DNA of 64,000 nt from Agrobacterium tumefaciens (GTDB lineage: Bacteria; Pseudomonadota; Alphaproteobacteria; Rhizobiales; Rhizobiaceae), in assembly GCF_005221325.1 (NCBI RefSeq), contig NZ_CP039889.1, positions 930,001 through 994,000 on the forward strand. The letters are read 5' to 3'. The notes beneath the pieces were generated by a model, which had not been told where the DNA came from, made no database searches, and worked only from the letters and a program-made list of their open reading frames with translations. Made by a program: the position numbers and the translations under genes. Position 1 is the first letter of the stretch. Every line of letters begins with the position of its first letter. Below are positions 52,288 through 62,281 of the stretch, in pieces.

Positions 52288-52818
52288 TCATTTATCGTCC
52301 AGATCGCCGTCATGCCAGACGAGATGTCTTGTGGTCTGCGGCAGGTGTTCTATTTCGTCGGCGATGAAATAGGGCGGAATATCAAGCTCCGTCAATGCCT
52401 GCCGCGTTGCCGCGACCCAGCGGAACTCAAGCTCGTTATCGCCGTCCTGAACACGGTGAATAATATCGCTGGGATGAAAGGCCAGCGTTTGGGGCAGATC
52501 CATCAGGTAATAAAAACCGAGTTCGTGCCAGTCCTTGCCTTCATAGTGGAAGAAATTCTCCACCGCCCACAGGAGCCGCCCGACCTTGGCCTCGACGCCA
52601 AGTTCCTCAACCATTTCACGCGCCAGCGTTTCCTCGGAGCGCTCGCCCATTTCGGCGCGGCCGCCCGGAAATGTCCAGAATTTTTCATGCGACGCCCGGT
52701 GCACCAGCACATGGCCATCACGGAACGCAAGCCCGGCAACACGCATCTGGAAGATGCGCTTCGGCTTGAATTTCATGCGGATGCGAGTGTCCTGGCTTTT
52801 GTTATCATGCGTCATCAT
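52288..52818 (-). CDS. NUDIX hydrolase, 176 aa
   Basis: A full Nudix box GGRAEMGERSEETLAREMVEELGV lies at residues 52-75, with the metal-binding REXXEE part. This class hydrolyses nucleoside diphosphate-X compounds; the substrate is not set by the box. The ATG (52818) overlaps the preceding DinB-family stop by four bases, so both are probably co-translated. A 125-base gap separates it from ybgC. Confidence 0.9.
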   Translation of the reverse strand: MMTHDNKSQDTRIRMKFKPKRIFQMRVAGLAFRDGHVLVHRASHEKFWTFPGGRAEMGERSEETLAREMVEELGVEAKVGRLLWAVENFFHYEGKDWHELGFYYLMDLPQTLAFHPSDIIHRVQDGDNELEFRWVAATRQALTELDIPPYFIADEIEHLPQTTRHLVWHDGDLDDK

Positions 52819-53393
52819 GCTGGCCTGCGCGCTGGAAACATCAAATCATTTTCCGCCCACCCTAACGCATCCATCTCTTCTTTTCTCGCTTTTGCATCAT
52901 CTCCCACGATGAATTCATCCAGTTGCGGCGGCTTTATCGTCGTGCCTGATAGCATGGCATGCACCTGCCCGCGATGATGCGTCTGATGCTGGAAAAGATG
53001 GGAGAGGACATCGTCGCAACGATCCTGCTGGATACGCGCACCACGATGTATATTGACGGTGGCCGCGAGGTGGCCTTCATCCAGGCCGTCGACAAATGCG
53101 ATCAACGTTTCGTCAAGCTCCGCTTGGGCTAGGCGAATATTCCCCATGGCCGTGAAAGGTTCCTCCTTCGCAAAGGCGGCCAGACCGAGCGTGCCACCCT
53201 GCAGGGCATCGATATAAAACCGGTCTACGATGTAGATGTGGTTCAGCGTTGCCCTGAGAGTGGGGAAAAAACTGACACGCGGAGCGATGAACGCCTCCTG
53301 CGAAAGCTGAAGACAGGCCTCATGCAGCCGCAGATTGGCCAGCCGGTTGTTGCGCGCGAGTTTGCGGAAGACCCGCAGCGGATCGTAAGGCAT
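52815..53393 (-). CDS. DinB-family protein, 192 aa
   Basis: A four-helix bundle of the DinB/YfiT family: the N-terminal RKLARNNRLANLRLHEACL helix, a NHIYIVDRFYID motif, and HHRGQVHAML near residue 135 give the three conserved metal-ligand histidines. Members bind metal and act as thiol-dependent transferases or hydrolases in low-molecular-weight thiol pathways; the substrate is unknown here. AGAGGGG stands before the ATG. The stop overlaps the NUDIX start. Confidence 0.9.
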   Translation of the reverse strand: MPYDPLRVFRKLARNNRLANLRLHEACLQLSQEAFIAPRVSFFPTLRATLNHIYIVDRFYIDALQGGTLGLAAFAKEEPFTAMGNIRLAQAELDETLIAFVDGLDEGHLAATVNIHRGARIQQDRCDDVLSHLFQHQTHHRGQVHAMLSGTTIKPPQLDEFIVGDDAKARKEEMDALGWAENDLMFPARRPA

Positions 53394-53430
53394 CGGCGTC
53401 CCCTCTCATGGCGCCTGATAACGGCGCTTT

Positions 53431-53649
53431 TCAATCGGCGTGTTCAAGCTCGGATTTGCTTTTCAGAACCTTCCCGCCATCATCCTGCTTAATGAGGTAG
53501 GCGGGTTCGTCTTTGCTGGCCTTACGCTTTATCCTGGAGCCGGAAATTGTTTTTTCGACATCGTCGGTAAACGTCTCGACGATTTTTCCTTCGGCGGTTC
53601 CGTTGCCCCATTTCCAGCGAACCTTTGTACCCTTGCGATATCCGGACAT
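53431..53649 (-). CDS. DUF2945 (hypervirulence-associated TUDOR-like) protein, 72 aa
   Basis: Small beta-rich protein with the early YRKGTKVRWKWGNGTAEGKI and the later DEPAYLIKQDDGGKVLKSKSEL of the DUF2945 family, a TUDOR-like fold. The reverse strand shows AGGAG followed by three ATG codons in a row; the third (53649) is six bases from the ribosome binding site and best placed. A longer frame to 53706 runs into the ruvB stop region and is not needed. Function unknown. Confidence 0.85.
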   Translation of the reverse strand: MSGYRKGTKVRWKWGNGTAEGKIVETFTDDVEKTISGSRIKRKASKDEPAYLIKQDDGGKVLKSKSELEHAD

Positions 53650-53702
53650 CATCATCTCCTGACGAAAGACAATCAAATGCCAGCCCGCCGGGTTTGTTCC
53701 CC

Positions 53703-54743
53703 TCAATCATCCTCCAGCGTCAGTCGGAACTGCGCCGCCTCGAGATCCTTCGGCGGCTGCATGCCGAGATGTTTCCAGGCTGTCGCGGTCAGGATACGCC
53801 CGCGTGGCGTGCGCTGGATGAAGCCCTGCTGGATCATGTAGGGTTCGATAATATCCTCGATGGCATCACGCGGCTCGGAAAGGCCGGCGGCGATGGTTTC
53901 GATGCCAACGGGACCGCCGCCGAAATTGACGGCGATCATGGTGAGATACCGCATGTCCAGTTGGTCGAGGCCCATATTGTCGACAAGAAGCCGCGTCAAA
54001 GCCTCGTCGGCGATCTCGCGGGTGACGGCTTGCGCCCGCGCCACTTCGGCGAAATCCCGCACCCGGCGCAAAAGCCGCCCGGCAATACGTGGCGTGCCGC
54101 GTGCGCGCCTTGCTACCTCTCGAGCGCCTTCGTCCGTCATGTTGAGCCCCATCAGCCGCGCACCGCGCCGGACGATCAGTTCAAGTTCATCGACGGTGTA
54201 GAAAGAAAGGCGGACGGGGATGCCGAAGCGGTCGCGCAGCGGCGTCGTCAGCAGGCCAAGACGGGTGGTGGCCGCAACGAGGGTGAATTTGGAGAGATCG
54301 ATCTTCACCGAACGCGCCGCCGGCCCCTCACCGATGATCAGATCGAGCTGGAAATCCTCCATGGCGGGATAGAGGATTTCCTCCACCGCCGGATTGAGCC
54401 GGTGGATTTCGTCGATGAAGAGCACATCGCGCTCCTCGAGATTGGTAAGGAGGGCTGCGAGATCGCCCGCTTTGGCAATCACTGGCCCGGAGGTGGACTT
54501 GAAGTTCACGCCAAGTTCCTTGGCCATGATCTGCGCCAGTGTCGTCTTGCCAAGGCCGGGCGGGCCGACGAACAGCACATGATCCAGCGCCTCGCCGCGG
54601 TTCTTTGCCGCCTCGATAAACACCTTGAGATTGGCGCGCGCCTCCGCCTGGCCGGTAAAGTCATCCAGCGACTGCGGGCGCAGCGTGGTGTCGATATCCT
54701 CACCGCGCTTTTCCGGAGTAATCAATCTGTCCGCATCGCTCAT
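53703..54743 (-). CDS. ruvB: Holliday junction helicase RuvB, 346 aa
   Basis: RuvB is the AAA+ motor that drives branch migration with RuvA. Walker A GPPGLGKT lies at residues 60-67, Walker B with DEIHRLNP near 113-120, sensor and arginine-finger segments follow, and the C-terminal winged helix ([20 protein letters not shown]) binds DNA. Length is normal. It follows ruvA in the same direction after 130 bases. The order ruvC-ruvA-ruvB is typical of Rhizobiales. Confidence 0.98.
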   Translation of the reverse strand: MSDADRLITPEKRGEDIDTTLRPQSLDDFTGQAEARANLKVFIEAAKNRGEALDHVLFVGPPGLGKTTLAQIMAKELGVNFKSTSGPVIAKAGDLAALLTNLEERDVLFIDEIHRLNPAVEEILYPAMEDFQLDLIIGEGPAARSVKIDLSKFTLVAATTRLGLLTTPLRDRFGIPVRLSFYTVDELELIVRRGARLMGLNMTDEGAREVARRARGTPRIAGRLLRRVRDFAEVARAQAVTREIADEALTRLLVDNMGLDQLDMRYLTMIAVNFGGGPVGIETIAAGLSEPRDAIEDIIEPYMIQQGFIQRTPRGRILTATAWKHLGMQPPKDLEAAQFRLTLEDD

Positions 54744-54871
54744 TCAGGGCATTCCATCGTTCTAGTCGAATTCATCAGGTGACCGCAGCCGCTATAACAT
54801 GACTATCGCGACAACGCGCCTCACGAAATTCAGCATATCTATGGGCTCCACGTCCGATTGGCAGGCCGCCT

Positions 54872-55489
54872 TTACCGGGAAAGCTCCTTCAAGCCGAGCC
54901 GGATGAGCTTGGCGCTGTCGCCGCCCTCCCCGCCATTTTTCAGCGCAGCGGCAACCGCATTGGCGGCCTGGTCGCGAGAATAGCCGAGATTGGTGAGCGC
55001 TGAGACGGCGTCTGCAACCGGCGCGGAGGCAACACCCTCTCCAAGCTCCTGCTTGAGGCCGATGGAGGCGGAGGCCTCTCCGGCAAAGGCGGGCGCCTTG
55101 TTGCGAAGCTCGGTCACAAGGCGCACAGCCACCTTGGGCCCAACACCCGGCGCGCGTGAAATCATGGTCTTGTCTTGCAGCGCTATTGCATTGGCAAGCT
55201 CGGAAGGCGACAGCGTGGAAAGAACGGCGAGCGCCACTTTCGAGCCAACCCCCTGCACGCTCTGCAACAGGTTGAACCATTCCCGCTCCAGCGCCGACAG
55301 AAAGCCGAACAGCTTCAGCTGGTCTTCACGCACATAGGTTTCGATGAACAGTACCACCGCCTCCCCGACGGAGCCGATTTTCGACAAGGTGCGCGCTGAA
55401 CAATAGGCGACGTAACAAACGCCGTGCACATCCACCAGCACGTAATCCGCGCCGATTTCCTCGATGCTGCCTTTGAGTTTTCCGATCAT
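54872..55489 (-). CDS. ruvA: Holliday junction protein RuvA, 205 aa
   Basis: RuvA binds the four-way junction as a tetramer and loads RuvB. The OB-fold start [26 protein letters not shown], helix-hairpin-helix elements [14 protein letters not shown] and [16 protein letters not shown], and the C-terminal RuvB-binding domain ([20 protein letters not shown]) are all present. The gene follows ruvC by 27 bases, so both are cotranscribed. Confidence 0.98.
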   Translation of the reverse strand: MIGKLKGSIEEIGADYVLVDVHGVCYVAYCSARTLSKIGSVGEAVVLFIETYVREDQLKLFGFLSALEREWFNLLQSVQGVGSKVALAVLSTLSPSELANAIALQDKTMISRAPGVGPKVAVRLVTELRNKAPAFAGEASASIGLKQELGEGVASAPVADAVSALTNLGYSRDQAANAVAAALKNGGEGGDSAKLIRLGLKELSR

Positions 55490-55516
55490 GATGCCGCCCG
55501 CTCAATAAAAATGAAA

Positions 55517-56029
55517 TTAACCGGCCGCCAAGAGCCGCCGCATCCTGTCACCGCCGCGATTATGGGCGTGGCAGATGGCGATGGCGAGCGCGTCCGCCGC
55601 ATCGTTACCCTTGAATTCGGCCTTCGGCATCAGGATTTTCAGCATCATGTGAATTTGCTGCTTTTCACCGTGCCCGACGCCGATGACGGCCTTCTTCACC
55701 GCATTCGGCGCATATTCGAAGACCGGCAATCCCGCCCGTGCCGGAACCAGCATGGCAATGCCGCGCGCCTGGCCGAGTTTCAGCGTGGCGACCGCATCCT
55801 TGTTCACGAAGGTTTGCTCCACGGCTGCCTCATCGGGCTGATGGCTATGCACGATCTCAGCCAGCCCGTCATGCAACTGGCACAGCCGGGAGGCGAGGTC
55901 CATATCGCCATCCGACGTCACCGTGCCGGAGGCGACAAACCTGAGGCTGTTACCGAGGGTGTCGATGACACCCCAGCCAGTGCGCCGCAACCCGGGGTCA
56001 ATGCCGATGATTCGAATCGTCTTTTGCAT
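55517..56029 (-). CDS. ruvC: Holliday junction resolvase RuvC, 170 aa
   Basis: RuvC cuts junctions symmetrically. Acidic catalytic residues are visible: Asp11 in [14 protein letters not shown], Glu71 in [10 protein letters not shown], and Asp143 and Asp146 in [16 protein letters not shown]. It heads the ruvC-ruvA-ruvB unit. The 246-base gap upstream is shared with the divergent chemoreceptor gene and should hold both promoters. Confidence 0.98.
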   Translation of the reverse strand: MQKTIRIIGIDPGLRRTGWGVIDTLGNSLRFVASGTVTSDGDMDLASRLCQLHDGLAEIVHSHQPDEAAVEQTFVNKDAVATLKLGQARGIAMLVPARAGLPVFEYAPNAVKKAVIGVGHGEKQQIHMMLKILMPKAEFKGNDAADALAIAICHAHNRGGDRMRRLLAAG

Positions 56030-56275
56030 GATCTACCTTATCTTTCCGGCTGCGACCCTGCCAGCGATAAGTGAACAAAACGACAACATTCATCAAATTT
56101 GCAGTGCAGCATTTACCTCTGCTTAAACCGCGTACCGCATTGTTCTCCACAAAATCAAAAAGGGGAGCTGCGGACATGATGATCCGCAGCACAATAGTTT
56201 CGCCATATCAGCCGTCCGATGGCGCCATCCATGCATGGCGTGGGAACTGATCCGGCATTGGGGGCTGCATCGGCC

Positions 56276-58585
56276 ATGCTGAACCGTTTTCATTCCATAT
56301 CCACCAAGGTGCTCGTCATTTTCCTGGCGCTGATGGCGATCTCGACCGGGGCTCTCACGCTTCTCGGTTATCAGAGCAGCAGCGGCGTTCTCGAAGAACA
56401 GGCATCGAAATCCATGGAGAGCATTCTCGTCTTCCGCGGCGACATGCTCCAGGAGCGCCTTGAACAGCTGAAGACGCAGGCGGATTCCATCGCCAAGATC
56501 GAATCCCTGCAGATGGCGGTCGTTTCCATGCGCAGCGGCTGGGCCACGGTGCAGAAGAATTCCGGTGACGCGAAGGCGGAATTACAGCGCGTTTTCGTCA
56601 AGGAAAACCCGTTCAGTGACAGGGAAAAGCTGATCAAGCCGGAAAGCCCCAGCGGCTTTTATTATTCCACCCATGAAAAGACCCAGACGGATATAGCCGG
56701 TTATATCAAGGGAACGCCGTTCAGCGACGTCCTTTTCATCGATCCCGCCGGTGCGATCTATTATTCCTATCTCAAAGGACCGGCTTTCGGAGAAACCGTA
56801 ACCTCTGGCGCCTGGACGGAAAGCGGCCTTGGCGCAACTTTCGCACGCGGTGCGGCGAACGCCGAAAGAGCGGTCAACGATGTGGCGCAGACCAGTTTCT
56901 CCGGGCTGCGGATCGATACTGCGACGAAAGAGGCCGGTATTTATTTCGGTGTTCCGGTCGTGAAATTCGGCGCGTTCAAGGGCATCGTTCTCTTCCGCGT
57001 CAAGGAAGATGTTTTCGGCCAGATACTGACCAAAGGCATTGCGGCCGGCAGCTCGGAGCAATCGGCCATCATCGCTGCCGATGGCAAGGTTCTCGGCGTG
57101 GACGGCGAAAAGCTGGTCAGCCTCGACCCGGCCATTTACGGTTTCCATGGTGAAGCCCTGAATGCGACGGGCATGACCATTGCCAGGATTGACCGCACGG
57201 ACGGCGAAGCCAATGCCTATGCCCGTCCCTTTTCCTTTGCCGGCGAAAAATATCTCGCGGTGGAAAGCATGCTGCGCAGCGAGTTGAATGCGGGTTCCGT
57301 CTCAATCGCCGGCACGCTTGCCGTGATCGGCCTTTGCGTGCTGGCCGCTATGTGTGCGGCGACAGCCTTTTTCGCACGACGCCTGTTCGCCCCGCTGGAA
57401 AAACTTGCCGGGCTAACGGGCGAAGTCGCCGCAGGCCGTCTTGATGCCGAAATCGCCAATCAGGACCGGAACGACGAGATCGGCCGGATGGCGCGTGCGC
57501 TCGGCAGTTTCCGTGAAAAACTCATCCTGCAGCGGGAAATGGAAGAGACCGCAGCGCGCACGCGGGAGGAAGCCGAAACGGCGCGGCGCTCCCATCTTGC
57601 CGAGCGCGAGGCCGAGGCAGGCACGCTGCAGATGGTCGTGAAGTCTCTGGATGAGGGGCTCGACCGGCTGGCGAACGGCAACCTCGCCTATCGCATAGAG
57701 ACCGTTTTCCCCGATGATCTCGAAAGCCTGCGCCAGAACTTCAACACGGCGCTTGCCCGTCTCAGCGAGACCATGGAAGCGATTGGCGGCAACTCCGCCG
57801 CCGTTCGTGGCGGCTCCGAGGAAATGCGGGTGGGGGCCGACCAGCTCGCCGAACGTACCGAGCGGCAGGCGGCTTCCATTACCGAAACGGCAAGCGCCAT
57901 CAAGGCGATTACCGAGGCCGTCCGCGACCAGATCGAACGCGCCGAACAGGCAACCCGGATTGCGCGCGACGCCAGCACGGAGGCGACCGCATCCAGCCAT
58001 GTGATGGAGCAGACAATCGCCGCCATGGAGGCGATCCAGACCTCGTCGCGCCAGATCAACCAGATTATCGGTGTCATCGATGAAATCGCCTTCCAGACCA
58101 ACCTTCTCGCCTTGAATGCGGGTGTCGAGGCCGCACGCGCTGGCGACGCGGGCAAGGGTTTTGCCGTCGTGGCGCAGGAGGTACGCGAACTGGCGCAGCG
58201 TTCAGCCGCCGCCGCAAAGGAAATCACCAGCCTTTTGAAACGCTCCACAGACGAGGTTTCCGCCGGCGTGGTCCTGGTGGAAAAGGCCGGCGCTTCACTC
58301 ACCGGCATCGGTAAACATGTGCAGACAATTAGCGCGCGCATCGAGGAGATCATGGAATCCACCCGTGAGGAAGCGCATACGCTCTTCGAAATCAACAGCA
58401 CCGTCACCAGCCTCGACACCATGACCCAGCAGAACGCCGCCATGGTGGAAGAGACGACGGCAGCCATTCACAATCTCGCGTCGGAAGCGAGTGAAATGGA
58501 TGGCAGGCTCGGCGAGTTCGTGCTGGCCTCAGAGCAGGAAACGGCGCGGCATCGCGAGAACAGGCAATTCCGGCGGGCGGGCTGA
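56276..58585 (+). CDS. Methyl-accepting chemotaxis protein, 769 aa
   Basis: A receptor with a first membrane helix (residues 10-32), a periplasmic Cache-like sensor domain of about 320 residues and a second membrane helix near 350-375 (AGTLAVIGLCVLAAMCAATAFF). A HAMP domain (RRLFAPLEKLAGLTGEVAAGRLD) comes next, and a cytoplasmic signalling domain whose tip, near residues 600-640, reads DEIAFQTNLLALNAGVEAAR. No C-terminal NWETF-type pentapeptide is present, so adaptation would need other receptors. The ATG at 56276 is chosen over 56219. It is followed by a strong terminator. Confidence 0.93.
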   Translation: MLNRFHSISTKVLVIFLALMAISTGALTLLGYQSSSGVLEEQASKSMESILVFRGDMLQERLEQLKTQADSIAKIESLQMAVVSMRSGWATVQKNSGDAKAELQRVFVKENPFSDREKLIKPESPSGFYYSTHEKTQTDIAGYIKGTPFSDVLFIDPAGAIYYSYLKGPAFGETVTSGAWTESGLGATFARGAANAERAVNDVAQTSFSGLRIDTATKEAGIYFGVPVVKFGAFKGIVLFRVKEDVFGQILTKGIAAGSSEQSAIIAADGKVLGVDGEKLVSLDPAIYGFHGEALNATGMTIARIDRTDGEANAYARPFSFAGEKYLAVESMLRSELNAGSVSIAGTLAVIGLCVLAAMCAATAFFARRLFAPLEKLAGLTGEVAAGRLDAEIANQDRNDEIGRMARALGSFREKLILQREMEETAARTREEAETARRSHLAEREAEAGTLQMVVKSLDEGLDRLANGNLAYRIETVFPDDLESLRQNFNTALARLSETMEAIGGNSAAVRGGSEEMRVGADQLAERTERQAASITETASAIKAITEAVRDQIERAEQATRIARDASTEATASSHVMEQTIAAMEAIQTSSRQINQIIGVIDEIAFQTNLLALNAGVEAARAGDAGKGFAVVAQEVRELAQRSAAAAKEITSLLKRSTDEVSAGVVLVEKAGASLTGIGKHVQTISARIEEIMESTREEAHTLFEINSTVTSLDTMTQQNAAMVEETTAAIHNLASEASEMDGRLGEFVLASEQETARHRENRQFRRAG

Positions 58586-58607
58586 GACGGCCGGCTGACG
58601 AAAGGCA

Positions 58608-58636
58608 GGGGCCTCTCCGGAGGCCCCAATTTTTTT
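58608..58636 (+). terminator. Intrinsic terminator of the chemoreceptor gene
   Basis: GGGGCCTC (58608-58615) and GAGGCCCC (58620-58627) form a perfect 8-bp stem with loop TCCG, followed by AATTTTTTT. Confidence 0.88.
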
Positions 58637-58729
58637 GAACCATCCATCAATTCTATGCGACTTCTCTGGTAAATCGAGACACGCGCCTTACATCCGCAGC
58701 AAAGATTTGAATTTCTGCAGGAGCGTCCG

Positions 58730-59731
58730 ATGATCCCCTTCTCCATTCTCGACCTTTCGCCGATCGGCGAAGGCGAGAGCGTCAGCGCGGCGCTCGAAAA
58801 TTCCCGTCGCATGGCCATCAAGGCCGAAGAACACGGTTATAACCGCATCTGGCTGGCGGAGCACCACGGCATGCCGGGCATTGCCAGTGCTGCGACCTCG
58901 CTCGTGATAGCCCATGTGGGTGCCGCCACCAAACATATTCGTGTCGGTTCCGGCGGCATCATGCTGCCCAACCACTCCCCGCTCGTCATTGCCGAACAGT
59001 TCGGAACGCTGGCAGCACTTTTGCCGGGTCGTGTCGATCTCGGTCTCGGCCGCGCGCCGGGAACCGATATGCGCACAGCGCGAGCCCTGCGCCGCAACCT
59101 CGATGCCGGCGCGGAAAATTTCCCGCACGATATCGTCGAACTCCAGCGTTACCTCGGCGCACCGCAGCCGGATCAGGCGATCCTTGCCGTGCCCGGCATG
59201 AATTCCAACGTGCCGCTCTGGCTGCTTGGCTCCAGTACCTACAGCGCGCATCTCGCCGCAGCGCTCGGTCTGCCCTATTCCTTCGCCTCGCATTTTGCCC
59301 CCGATATGCTGATGGAGGCCATCCATATCTATCGCGAGCGCTTCCAGCCCTCAGAGGTGCTGGACAAGCCCTATGTGATGGTGGGTGTGATGGGTGTCGG
59401 TGCAGATACGGACGAGGAGGCGCAGCATCTCTTCACCTCGTCCCAGCAGCAATTCGTCAATCTGCGGCGCAATGTGCGCACGCCGTTTCCGAAACCGGTG
59501 CACAGCATGGACGATTACTGGAACGAGATGGAACGTTTCTCGGTCGAACACACGCTGCGTTTTGCCGCTGTTGGTTCACCCGAAACGATCGAGCGCCATC
59601 TTGACGGTTTCCTGGCCGAAACGCAGGCGGACGAGCTGATCGTCTCGATGCCGATCCACGATATCCAAAAACGGCTGCGTTCCGTGGAAATTTTCGCCGA
59701 TGTGCGGACCGCCATCCGAAAAGCAGCCTAG
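58730..59731 (+). CDS. LLM-class flavin-dependent oxidoreductase (luciferase-like), 333 aa
   Basis: A luciferase-like monooxygenase beginning [16 protein letters not shown], with [19 protein letters not shown] and the flavin-binding [23 protein letters not shown] followed by [16 protein letters not shown]. This is the MsnO8/YhbW type, whose natural substrates are mostly unknown. It uses reduced flavin from a partner. The gene stands alone after the chemoreceptor terminator, and ends in a bidirectional terminator shared with yebC. Confidence 0.93.
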   Translation: MIPFSILDLSPIGEGESVSAALENSRRMAIKAEEHGYNRIWLAEHHGMPGIASAATSLVIAHVGAATKHIRVGSGGIMLPNHSPLVIAEQFGTLAALLPGRVDLGLGRAPGTDMRTARALRRNLDAGAENFPHDIVELQRYLGAPQPDQAILAVPGMNSNVPLWLLGSSTYSAHLAAALGLPYSFASHFAPDMLMEAIHIYRERFQPSEVLDKPYVMVGVMGVGADTDEEAQHLFTSSQQQFVNLRRNVRTPFPKPVHSMDDYWNEMERFSVEHTLRFAAVGSPETIERHLDGFLAETQADELIVSMPIHDIQKRLRSVEIFADVRTAIRKAA

Positions 59732-59793
59732 AATTTTTCGCATTTCCCGACGGAAACCGGAATCCACTTTTCCTGGAAATGCATTCAACGAAA

Positions 59794-59822
59794 AGCCCCG
59801 GAGCGATGTCGCTACCGGGGCT
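59794..59822. terminator. Bidirectional terminator between the luciferase-like gene and the YebC gene
   Basis: AGCCCCGG (59794-59801) pairs with CCGGGGCT (59815-59822), and inside it AGCGA (59802-59806) pairs with TCGCT (59809-59813) with one bulged A. The reverse strand then reads TTTTCGTT and the forward strand CTTCGTT. It serves the two convergent genes. Confidence 0.82.
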
Positions 59823-59840
59823 CTTCGTTAATCTGAAATG

Positions 59841-60587
59841 TCAGGCCGAAAGCTTGGCGAGAATTTCTTCTGAGACTTCGAAGTTGGAATAAACGTTCTG
59901 CACGTCGTCATCATCTTCGAGATTGTCGATGAGCTTCATCAGCGACTGCGCCTTTTCTTCATCCACCGGCACCGTATTTTGCGGCTTCCAGATGGCCTTG
60001 ACGCTTTCGGCTTCGCCCAGCACGCTTTCCAGCGCCTTGGAAACCTCGTTCATGGCTTCGAAACCGCAGATGATGGTGTGGCCATCTTCGGAGGATTCGA
60101 CATCGTCAGCGCCCGCTTCAATAGCCGCTTCCATAACCTTGTCGGCATCGCCGACTTCAGCCTTGTAAGCGATCTCGCCAACGCGGTCGAAGGAGAAGGA
60201 TACCGAGCCGGTTTCGCCGAGTGCGCCGCCGGCCTTGGTGAAGATGGAGCGGACGTTGGAGGCGGTGCGGTTGCGGTTGTCGGTCAGGGCCTCGACGACG
60301 ACGGCGACACCCCCCGGACCGTAACCTTCGTAACGGACTTCATCGTAGTTCTCGCTGTCTGCGCCGGAAGCCTTCTTGATCGCCCGCTCGATATTGTCCT
60401 TCGGCATGGACTGTGCCTTGGCGTTCTGGATTGCCAGACGCAGACGCGCGTTCATGTTGGGGTCGGGCATGCCCGTCTTTGCCGCAACGGTGATTTCGCG
60501 TGCAAGCTTGGAAAACATCTTGGACCGCACGGAGTCCTGCTTGCCCTTGCGGTGCATGATGTTCTTGAACTGTGAATGACCAGCCAT
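59841..60587 (-). CDS. YebC/PmpR-family protein, 248 aa
   Basis: The start [22 protein letters not shown] and the middle [21 protein letters not shown] are diagnostic of the YebC/PmpR family. Members have been described as transcriptional regulators and more recently as translation factors that relieve ribosome stalling at proline stretches. Length is standard. It is commonly near ruvC in bacteria, and here is on the same strand, separated from it by the chemoreceptor and a luciferase-like gene. Confidence 0.95.
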   Translation of the reverse strand: MAGHSQFKNIMHRKGKQDSVRSKMFSKLAREITVAAKTGMPDPNMNARLRLAIQNAKAQSMPKDNIERAIKKASGADSENYDEVRYEGYGPGGVAVVVEALTDNRNRTASNVRSIFTKAGGALGETGSVSFSFDRVGEIAYKAEVGDADKVMEAAIEAGADDVESSEDGHTIICGFEAMNEVSKALESVLGEAESVKAIWKPQNTVPVDEEKAQSLMKLIDNLEDDDDVQNVYSNFEVSEEILAKLSA

Positions 60588-60730
60588 GGAAAACCCGATT
60601 GTCTTAATTTGGAGATTGCGGGCCTTATAAGTGCGATAGGCCCATCGTTCAAGCCCGGAAGCACTTTCTCTTCCGCGAACAATAGAAGGAACTGATTTAA
60701 TCGCTTCTCGTTCTGATCATGAACCGGCGG

Positions 60731-60748
60731 GAGAACACATGTTTTCTC
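60731..60748. promoter_or_regulatory. Imperfect palindrome upstream of the PNPOx-like gene
   Basis: GAGAACACATGTTTTCTC is an 18-base inverted repeat with one mismatched pair. It lies 34 bases before ATG 60783 and resembles the GAGAAAACAT near the ribosome binding site. It may be a repressor site; no regulator is visible nearby. Confidence 0.35.
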
Positions 60749-60782
60749 TCCGTCGCAGCATCAGACCGGAAGGAGAAAACAT

Positions 60783-61286
60783 ATGGTCAGCCTGACTGAA
60801 GCAAGAGAAGCCCCGGCCCGCCAGCTCTGGGACGAGATCAACTCGGTCCATGCCGGCATGCTTGGTCTCGAAGGCCTGCACAATCACATGCAGCCCATGG
60901 CGCCTCATGCTGATCCGAAGACCAATACCATCTGGTTTTTCTCCAAAAAGGACACCGATCTCGTAAAATCGCTGAAGTCGGGCTCGCGCGCGCATTTCTG
61001 CCTCGTTGGCAAGGACCATGATTACCACGCCTGCCTCTCCGGCATCCTGGAGGCGCGCGACGACAGGGCGAAGATCGATGAATACTGGAATTCCGTCACC
61101 GCCGCCTGGTTCGAACATGGCAAGGCCGACCCGCAGCTGACGATGCTGGCGCTTCATGTCGATGACGCCGATATCTGGGCCTCGACGGACAGCACGCTGA
61201 AATTCGGCTGGGAAATCGCCAAGGCCAACATGTCCGACGACAAGACGCCTGATGTCGGCGTGCGCCAGCACCTCACATTTGCCTGA
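60783..61286 (+). CDS. Pyridoxamine 5'-phosphate oxidase-like general stress protein, 167 aa
   Basis: A split-barrel flavin-binding fold of the PNPOx/general stress 26 type: early LWDEINSVHAGMLGL, then TIWFFSKKDTDLVKSL and AHFCLVGKDHDYHACLSG, and a final TLKFGWEIAKANMS. Such proteins bind FMN or F420-like cofactors and are induced by stress; the reaction is not fixed. AAGGAG is just before the ATG. A short gap separates it from the convergent MBL-fold gene. Confidence 0.9.
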   Translation: MVSLTEAREAPARQLWDEINSVHAGMLGLEGLHNHMQPMAPHADPKTNTIWFFSKKDTDLVKSLKSGSRAHFCLVGKDHDYHACLSGILEARDDRAKIDEYWNSVTAAWFEHGKADPQLTMLALHVDDADIWASTDSTLKFGWEIAKANMSDDKTPDVGVRQHLTFA

Positions 61287-61322
61287 TTGACAGCTCCCCC
61301 GCCCTTCCTCGCCCGCTTCCAG

Positions 61323-62165
61323 CTACATGCCTTTCGGCACCAGTATCTGCGGCTGGCGGGGAAGGTTTCTCATCGAGACCCGGATCACCGGATCTGTGGC
61401 ATAGGCAATCCGGAAACTCTCCCCGAACATCGTCAGGAACTGCTCAAGCGGCGGGCCGGTGCGATGCATTGGCAGGATCAGCGCGGAGCGCAGCCGCTTC
61501 ACCACCCGGCTCATGCTATCGGCCCCCATGGTCAGACCGCCATCCACCGGCACCATCAGCACGTCCAACCGGCCGATTTCGGCATAATGCGTATCCGTCA
61601 GTTCATGATGCAGATGCCCAAGATGGCCGATGCACAGCCCGGCAACCTCGAAGATGAAGATGGAATTGCCGTTTTCCTGAAATGACTCGTAATCACCCCA
61701 GCGGTTGCGGATATCGGTCGCGACATTGCGGATATAGACGTCACCCACCAGCACCTTGTGCTCGGCCTTTTCCCCGGGCGTATCGCTCCAGCCATGCAGC
61801 ACATATTGAATAGCCGGGTCCGGGCTGAGGGTGAAGTGGGTGGAATGCGCCCGGTTCATCGTCACGACAGTCGGCGTGACGGGCGGACGGTATACGCCGT
61901 TATAATCGGTGGCGATCGTCACGCCATCGGGACTTTCGATGAGATAGGTGGAATGGCCGATGAAGCTGATCTTCACCTCTTCCTTCGCCGCCGCCTGAGC
62001 CAACTGGACACCGGGCGTATTGAAGCTGGCGAACATCACTCCGGGGATATTTTGGGCAATCGCCTGACACTGGCTGACGGGAGGCCGGCTTGCCGTCTGT
62101 GAAAAGGCGGCTCCCGCACAGGCAATCAGGCCTGTCATTGCAAGCATTAGCACGCGTAGCATCAT
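61323..62165 (-). CDS. Secreted metallo-beta-lactamase-fold hydrolase, 280 aa
   Basis: A signal peptide (residues 2-24, MLRVLMLAMTGLIACAGAAF) leads to an MBL-fold domain. Its metal sites are a variant: early VKISFIGHSTYLIESPDGV, then TIATDYNGVY, later GHLGHLHHEL and LMVPVDGG, and a final LILPMHRTGP. The layout is close to the UlaG/YtnP-like L-ascorbate-6-phosphate lactonase class (Zn-dependent, broad). The usual HXHXDH is not seen as such. GGGAG precedes ATG 62165. The target substrate is unknown. Confidence 0.87.
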   Translation of the reverse strand: MMLRVLMLAMTGLIACAGAAFSQTASRPPVSQCQAIAQNIPGVMFASFNTPGVQLAQAAAKEEVKISFIGHSTYLIESPDGVTIATDYNGVYRPPVTPTVVTMNRAHSTHFTLSPDPAIQYVLHGWSDTPGEKAEHKVLVGDVYIRNVATDIRNRWGDYESFQENGNSIFIFEVAGLCIGHLGHLHHELTDTHYAEIGRLDVLMVPVDGGLTMGADSMSRVVKRLRSALILPMHRTGPPLEQFLTMFGESFRIAYATDPVIRVSMRNLPRQPQILVPKGM

Positions 62166-62281
62166 GCCCACTCCCATGAACTTGCGAAGGTTGAGAGGAT
62201 GCGGCAGGTTTTGCGGTGCGTCCAGTTACAAGAACGCGAGAGGCTTAGACTCTCGTCATTGTGAACGCTTCCGGCAAACGT

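Noticed and set aside
53625..54782. A 385-codon plus-strand frame
   Set aside because: Antisense to ruvB, whose motifs are complete; it is a codon-bias artefact.
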